This document shows, piece by piece, positions 16,101 through 18,853 of a DNA stretch of 18,853 nucleotides. Source of the DNA: Akkermansia sp. Lineage in GTDB: Bacteria; Verrucomicrobiota; Verrucomicrobiia; Verrucomicrobiales; Akkermansiaceae. Position numbers and translations under genes: made by a program. Within the stretch, counting starts at the first letter, position 1, and every line of letters begins with the position of its first letter. The notes under the pieces are model-generated. The model saw only the letters and a program-made list of their open reading frames with translations. It did not search any database and was not told the origin of the DNA. The stretch is taken from assembly GCA_020047775.1 (NCBI GenBank), contig JAIFNK010000016.1:1-18853 (forward strand). Direction: 5' to 3'.

Positions 16101-18290
16101 AGGTCGCTTGCCTTGTTGTTCTGGGAGATCCATCGCGTCTCGGACGAGGGCAGGCAGTTAGGTTTGCTGGTCGCTGCCCATGGGGCGATGCGCCGGTTTT
16201 TCCAAGCGCCTTCCACGGAGGTTCATCCGCTGCGTTCCACGCTGGAGCGGGCGTTGATGGAGTTTGTGAAAAATTCCCGTGCCGCGGCTTTGTTGGTCGC
16301 GATGAGCGACTCCAACGCGGATGCGATGGCGGGCGACGCGGCGGCCTATCTCTTCGAGCAACTCGCGTCCGGCGGACCGATGCTCGCCTCCGCCGAGGCC
16401 GCGGCGTGGACGGCGGATTTCAAACTGGCGCTTGGCACTCGCGGTGCTGCCAGTGAATTCGCGAAGTCCATCGAACCACTCGCCAATGATCCGGAGCAAC
16501 GGTTTCTCGTGCTTTTCGACTGGATGAGCGGTTATCTCCGCACCACGGATCCGCTGGAATCGAGTCCGTACCGCACACCGGTGCCCGCATGGCTCGCCGA
16601 GTCCGCCGCCCACTGGCTGCGTGGAGGAATCGAGCAGTTGGGCGTGGTGGAAACCTCCAGTTCGATCCGTGTCGAGGGACTGCGCGGCCAGCACGCCGTC
16701 ATCGCCGACGGCGGGATTTATGAAACCGACTATCAGGCGGTCCGCAACCGCCTCACGCGGTTCGCCCGTCATGATGTCCCGGCATTCGAGGCCAGTGCGC
16801 GGCTCAAGCAGCGTTTGATCGAAAACCGTCGCGCGCAGATCCGCTTGGACGAGTTCAAGGCCAAGGTCATGAGCTCCTTCGTCCGCAACCGGCTCATCAA
16901 CGACGTCTATCTGCCGATCATCGGTGAGAACCTCGCCAAGCAGATCGGCACCGTCGGTAGTGACACGCGCACCGACCGATCGGGTCTGTTGTTGCTTGTT
17001 TCGCCGCCCGGTTACGGCAAGACGACAATCATGGAATACGTGGCGAACCGGCTTGGACTGACGTTCATGAAGATCAACGGTCCGGCGCTCGGCCACGGCG
17101 TGGTTTCGCTGGATCCCACCGAAGCGCCGAATCTATCCGCTCGCGAGGAAGTGGATAAACTCAACCTCGCGCTGGAAATGGGCGACAACGTGATGATCTA
17201 CGTGGACGACATCCAGCACACGAATCCGGAGTTCCTCCAGCGCTTCATCAGCCTGTGCGACGCCCAGCGGAAGATGGAAGGCGTCTGGCGCGGCAAGGCC
17301 CGGACCTACGATTTGCGGGGGAAAAAGGTCGCAGTGGTCATGGCGGGCAACCCCTACACCGAGGGCGGGACCCAATTCAAGATTCCCGACATGTTAGCCA
17401 ACCGCGCCGACACGTATAACCTCGGCGACATCCTCGGCGGGCATCTCGACGCGTTCAAGGCGAGTTACATCGAGAACTGCCTGACTGCGAATCCGGTGCT
17501 CGCGCGTCTGGCGAGCAAGCATCAGGAGGATGTTTACGCGGTGATGCGCATCGCGGAAACCGGCAGTCACGAGGGAGTGGATTTCAAGGGCAACCACGCC
17601 TCGGCGGAGATTGAGGAAATGGTCGCCGTCGTCCGCCATCTGTTTGAAATCCGCGACACCATCCTGCGGGTGAACCAGGAATACATCTGCAGCGCCGCGC
17701 AGGAGGATGCCTATCGGACCGAGCCGCCGTTCAAGCTCCAGGGTTCCTATCGGAACATGAGTCGCATCGCCGTGAAGGTGATGCCGCTGATGACCCGCGA
17801 GGAAATCCGCGGGTTGATCCTGGATCACTATCGAAACGAATCGCAGACGCTGACACAGGGAGCGGAGGCGAATTTGCTCAAGTTCAAGGAATTCGAAGGC
17901 ATCGCCAACGAGCAGGAAAAAGCGCGCTGGGCGGACATCAAGAAGGAGTTCATGAAGCGGCGTCTGCTAGGTGGTGTCGGCGAAGAGGATCCGGTCGGCC
18001 GGGTGGTCGCACAGCTTTCCGGATTCCAGGACGGGCTGGATGCCATCAAGTCGATCATCGCGGAAACCGGGCGTGAGCACGCGAAGCCACAGACTCTGTC
18101 CGAGACCACGGTGGCCCACCTTCGCGAGATCATCCAGGGCCTCCGGGCGGTGCCGGTGGAGGTGGATATCAAGGTCGTGCCAGTGCAGGAGTCCGACGGG
18201 CCGATCCAGCGCATCGACCGCAGCGGGACTGCCCCCCTGGAGCTCAAGCCGGAGGTGCGCCAGGGAGATCTGGATGCCGGGGCTCCATGA
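13158..18290 (+). CDS. Giant AAA ATPase of the 'DNA repair ATPase' (DUF3686-like) type, 1710 aa
   Basis: Residues about 60-430 are beta-rich with recurring strand-turn units (DGIYLLGYNIQFGLK, ILGPLVILRILPYRE, DGIGQSCVLLPGDQGILFAN, NGFALDPDGRMVLFQ) and look propeller-like. About 430-845 are mainly helical coiled coil (VEELEGRFAEFDEYIEELSR). A short beta segment (about 850-900) and a helical region (905-1215) follow. The AAA core spans about 1215-1500: Walker A SPPGYGKTT (1282-1290, Lys1288), Walker B VMIYVDDIQ (Asp1350, Asp1351), sensor-1-like Asn1398 in MAGNPYT, possible Arg finger Arg1416 in ANRADT and sensor-2-like Arg1532 in GSYRNM. No nuclease motif or membrane helix is visible. Databases label such proteins DNA repair ATPase, but I know of no firm demonstration. 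It ends the flotillin cluster, which suggests work at the membrane with those partners. Confidence 0.88.
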   Translation: MSDSPQQLEGGAYEVIRARLDQHGAVLRERVDALNAARHEVFGSIPTELLSTGHVATPHNCIPRDLVSLGDGIYLLGYNIQFGLKQTTEVADVFAVCRLDEQRNFHPVALEVVLGDAVFNEDFQALFRYYRNTVFVKFMLIGPHLHMKMRIGKSEDDFKTFKWRIKGDGTLEYLGNRSEHECRYPEQVEFQWKRAHRDMHRAGEHPHVSVEDRVFVETIGGDLTIKVEDNTASGQGIYSEPVADPDQTLDDAEIHYAILGPLVILRILPYRETTHRHLVYNEKTREVHRLDGIGQSCVLLPGDQGILFANGYMLATGAVKTYETGKSGLHFERRIAAGNGEDTLFVFYQRNSGHYVLFSYNVIAQSVETPVVCNGFALDPDGRMVLFQAPEQPQKHHALQVWRTPYVADSNTAVPAEKRESLLFKIGNSALVRGMAEAREILILLGKGDTYADVYLELVRRSREVLDGYFWLKEKEACQLSEPLEAIHAAANAAIDEFDKVVRLRQATAARTEEVRAATEALLKTVRLSAPDDIRGFVQHLADLRLRRGEIIGLRELRYADGVLIDDLDQRVAAASDEVSAKTVDFLLREGALEPYRLAIESQRASLAAISKTAEADATAKGLDAAGAELELLIEIVSNLRIEDATQTTAIIESISALYATLNGIRAELKSKRRDLARVEGVAQFSAQIKLLGQAVVNFLDLCDTPDKCGEYLTKVMVQVEELEGRFAEFDEYIEELSRKREEIYEAFEGRKQALVEQRNRRAGNLLKSAERILAGLAHRVASLDDINAINGYFAGDLMVSKLRDIIGELRNIDDTVKSDDLQTRLKTLQDDAVRQLKDRKELFADGGNSLKFGRHSFSVNTQELELSIVPHEGTMCFHLSGTAFFEPVESEEFLATRDVWEQQVISENTRVYRAEWLAWQMLEQGVVQGEPTLADVHEFMAPRYAEGYTKGVHDEDALRILGAILPVHRALGLLRTGPRVRSLALLFWEIHRVSDEGRQLGLLVAAHGAMRRFFQAPSTEVHPLRSTLERALMEFVKNSRAAALLVAMSDSNADAMAGDAAAYLFEQLASGGPMLASAEAAAWTADFKLALGTRGAASEFAKSIEPLANDPEQRFLVLFDWMSGYLRTTDPLESSPYRTPVPAWLAESAAHWLRGGIEQLGVVETSSSIRVEGLRGQHAVIADGGIYETDYQAVRNRLTRFARHDVPAFEASARLKQRLIENRRAQIRLDEFKAKVMSSFVRNRLINDVYLPIIGENLAKQIGTVGSDTRTDRSGLLLLVSPPGYGKTTIMEYVANRLGLTFMKINGPALGHGVVSLDPTEAPNLSAREEVDKLNLALEMGDNVMIYVDDIQHTNPEFLQRFISLCDAQRKMEGVWRGKARTYDLRGKKVAVVMAGNPYTEGGTQFKIPDMLANRADTYNLGDILGGHLDAFKASYIENCLTANPVLARLASKHQEDVYAVMRIAETGSHEGVDFKGNHASAEIEEMVAVVRHLFEIRDTILRVNQEYICSAAQEDAYRTEPPFKLQGSYRNMSRIAVKVMPLMTREEIRGLILDHYRNESQTLTQGAEANLLKFKEFEGIANEQEKARWADIKKEFMKRRLLGGVGEEDPVGRVVAQLSGFQDGLDAIKSIIAETGREHAKPQTLSETTVAHLREIIQGLRAVPVEVDIKVVPVQESDGPIQRIDRSGTAPLELKPEVRQGDLDAGAP

Positions 18291-18450
18291 TGAATGACCT
18301 GATGCTCCCATTCCCCGACCTATAGCTTACCATGGAGATCCGGGTGGAACCATCCGCACCAGCTTCTTCCAAAGCGATGCCGTGAAACTACGATGAACCG
18401 GGTTGCAAATCCCCCTTTCGCAACGCCCGAACCTTTGGTAGGCTCCGCCC

Positions 18451-18669
18451 ATGGTCAGTCTTGCAGAATTCAAGAAACAAACCGCAGCGTTGCCGGTCGA
18501 ACAAAGACCCTCACTGGCGAGTTTCCTGCTCCACTCGCTGCCCGAACCGGATTACGACGTTTCTGACGAGGAAGTGGCTGAAAGGCTCCGGCAAATGAAA
18601 TCGGGCGAAGTCAGCACTATTTCCATGGCAGAGTTGCGCGATGCCGTTTTTTCCGACCGGGGACGCTGA
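18451..18669 (+). CDS. Antitoxin-like small protein (addiction-module type), 72 aa
   Basis: It resembles the short antitoxins that pair with ParE/RelE-type toxins. The N-terminal half is helical (ALPVEQRPSLASFLLHSLPE, compare the usual LP-x-E-R-x-x-L-x-x-x-L-L-x-S-L pattern). The C-terminal half, AERLRQMKSGEVSTISMAEL, matches the characteristic R-x-x-x-x-x-S-G-E-V-x-x-I-x-x-E-x-x-x pattern that wraps the toxin. The TGA stop overlaps the next gene's ATG by one base, the usual antitoxin-first coupling. The 160-base gap upstream (18291-18450) holds no gene; I see no convincing terminator or promoter in it. Confidence 0.75.
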   Translation: MVSLAEFKKQTAALPVEQRPSLASFLLHSLPEPDYDVSDEEVAERLRQMKSGEVSTISMAELRDAVFSDRGR

Positions 18670-18853
18670 TGCTGCGTTTTCACCCACAGGTCCGGCGCGA
18701 CGTGAGCACTGCGATCCTTCTCGATGACTCGGTCAGCGATTCGCTCGGTGACGATTTCTGGACGAAATTCGAACAGGCATGCCGACAGGTGGGAGCTCAT
18801 CCCGAGCGTTTTCACTTTGATCCAGCGGCTGGCGACGCGCCAATCTTGAAAAA
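18669..18853 (+). CDS. ParE/RelE-like toxin, N-terminal part (cut by window end)
   Basis: The ATG at 18669-18671 overlaps the antitoxin stop (TGATG). The frame then stays open for 61 codons to the edge. The start MLRFHPQVRRDVSTAILLDD and the later DDFWTKFEQACRQVGAHPER and FHFD follow the pattern of plasmid-stabilisation toxins of the ParE/RelE superfamily: an early strand, a long helix with FW, then a PERF turn. The C-terminal strands that carry the active or binding surface are beyond the window, so completeness cannot be judged. The overlap implies translational coupling, and together with the antitoxin it is a plausible type II toxin-antitoxin pair. Confidence 0.72.
   Translation, partial: MLRFHPQVRRDVSTAILLDDSVSDSLGDDFWTKFEQACRQVGAHPERFHFDPAAGDAPILK

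Noticed and set aside
16158..17096. A 312-codon minus-strand frame over the ATPase core
   Set aside because: It overlaps the Walker A region coded on the plus strand and has no recognisable motif of its own.
1..18853. CRISPR array, tRNA or rRNA genes
   Set aside because: No regularly spaced direct repeats with unique spacers, no cloverleaf with the conserved TTCGA loop and no rRNA-like sequence were seen. The only long repeat is the inverted pair around the nuclease gene.

Overview
The window is a GC-rich bacterial chromosome segment packed with genes on both strands and short gaps; no stretch over 300 bases lacks a gene. Most genes have no clear Shine-Dalgarno sequence. The gene mix (IF-1 with a basic N-terminal tail, ScpA, a secreted EF-hand protein, a GxxExxY nuclease beside CGGAA-rich repeats) suggests Verrucomicrobiota, perhaps a Luteolibacter-like member. 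That assignment is inference; no rRNA or other phylogenetic marker is present.

Layout. 1-1279 (+): the 3' end of an unrecognised gene, then a single-pass membrane protein of unknown function. 1304-2755 (-): a TPR protein with a good rho-independent terminator. 2975-3268 (+): IF-1-like translation factor, tail to tail with scpA (3272-4051, -). 4156-5799 (+): membrane-anchored protein with an AsmA/TamB-like look. 5803-6708 (-): metF. 6827-7615 (+): secreted six-EF-hand protein. 7835-9835 (-): a Deg-type serine protease followed 3 bases later by folK.

9963-18290 (+) is the most interesting part: a co-directional cluster of a YqiJ-like membrane OB-fold protein, a YqiK-like flotillin and a 1710-residue AAA ATPase of the type usually annotated 'DNA repair ATPase'. 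The first two look like a membrane scaffold and the third a cytosolic motor, so I infer one membrane-associated machine. Between flotillin and ATPase sits a small GxxExxY (PD-(D/E)XK nuclease-fold) gene, framed exactly by a near-perfect 42/41-base inverted repeat. Removing that 460-base unit leaves a 20-base gap, matching the 21-base gap between the first two genes. The unit therefore looks like a cassette inserted into an older three-gene operon.

18451-18853 (+): an antitoxin-like gene overlapping by one base the start of a ParE/RelE-like toxin gene cut by the window end.
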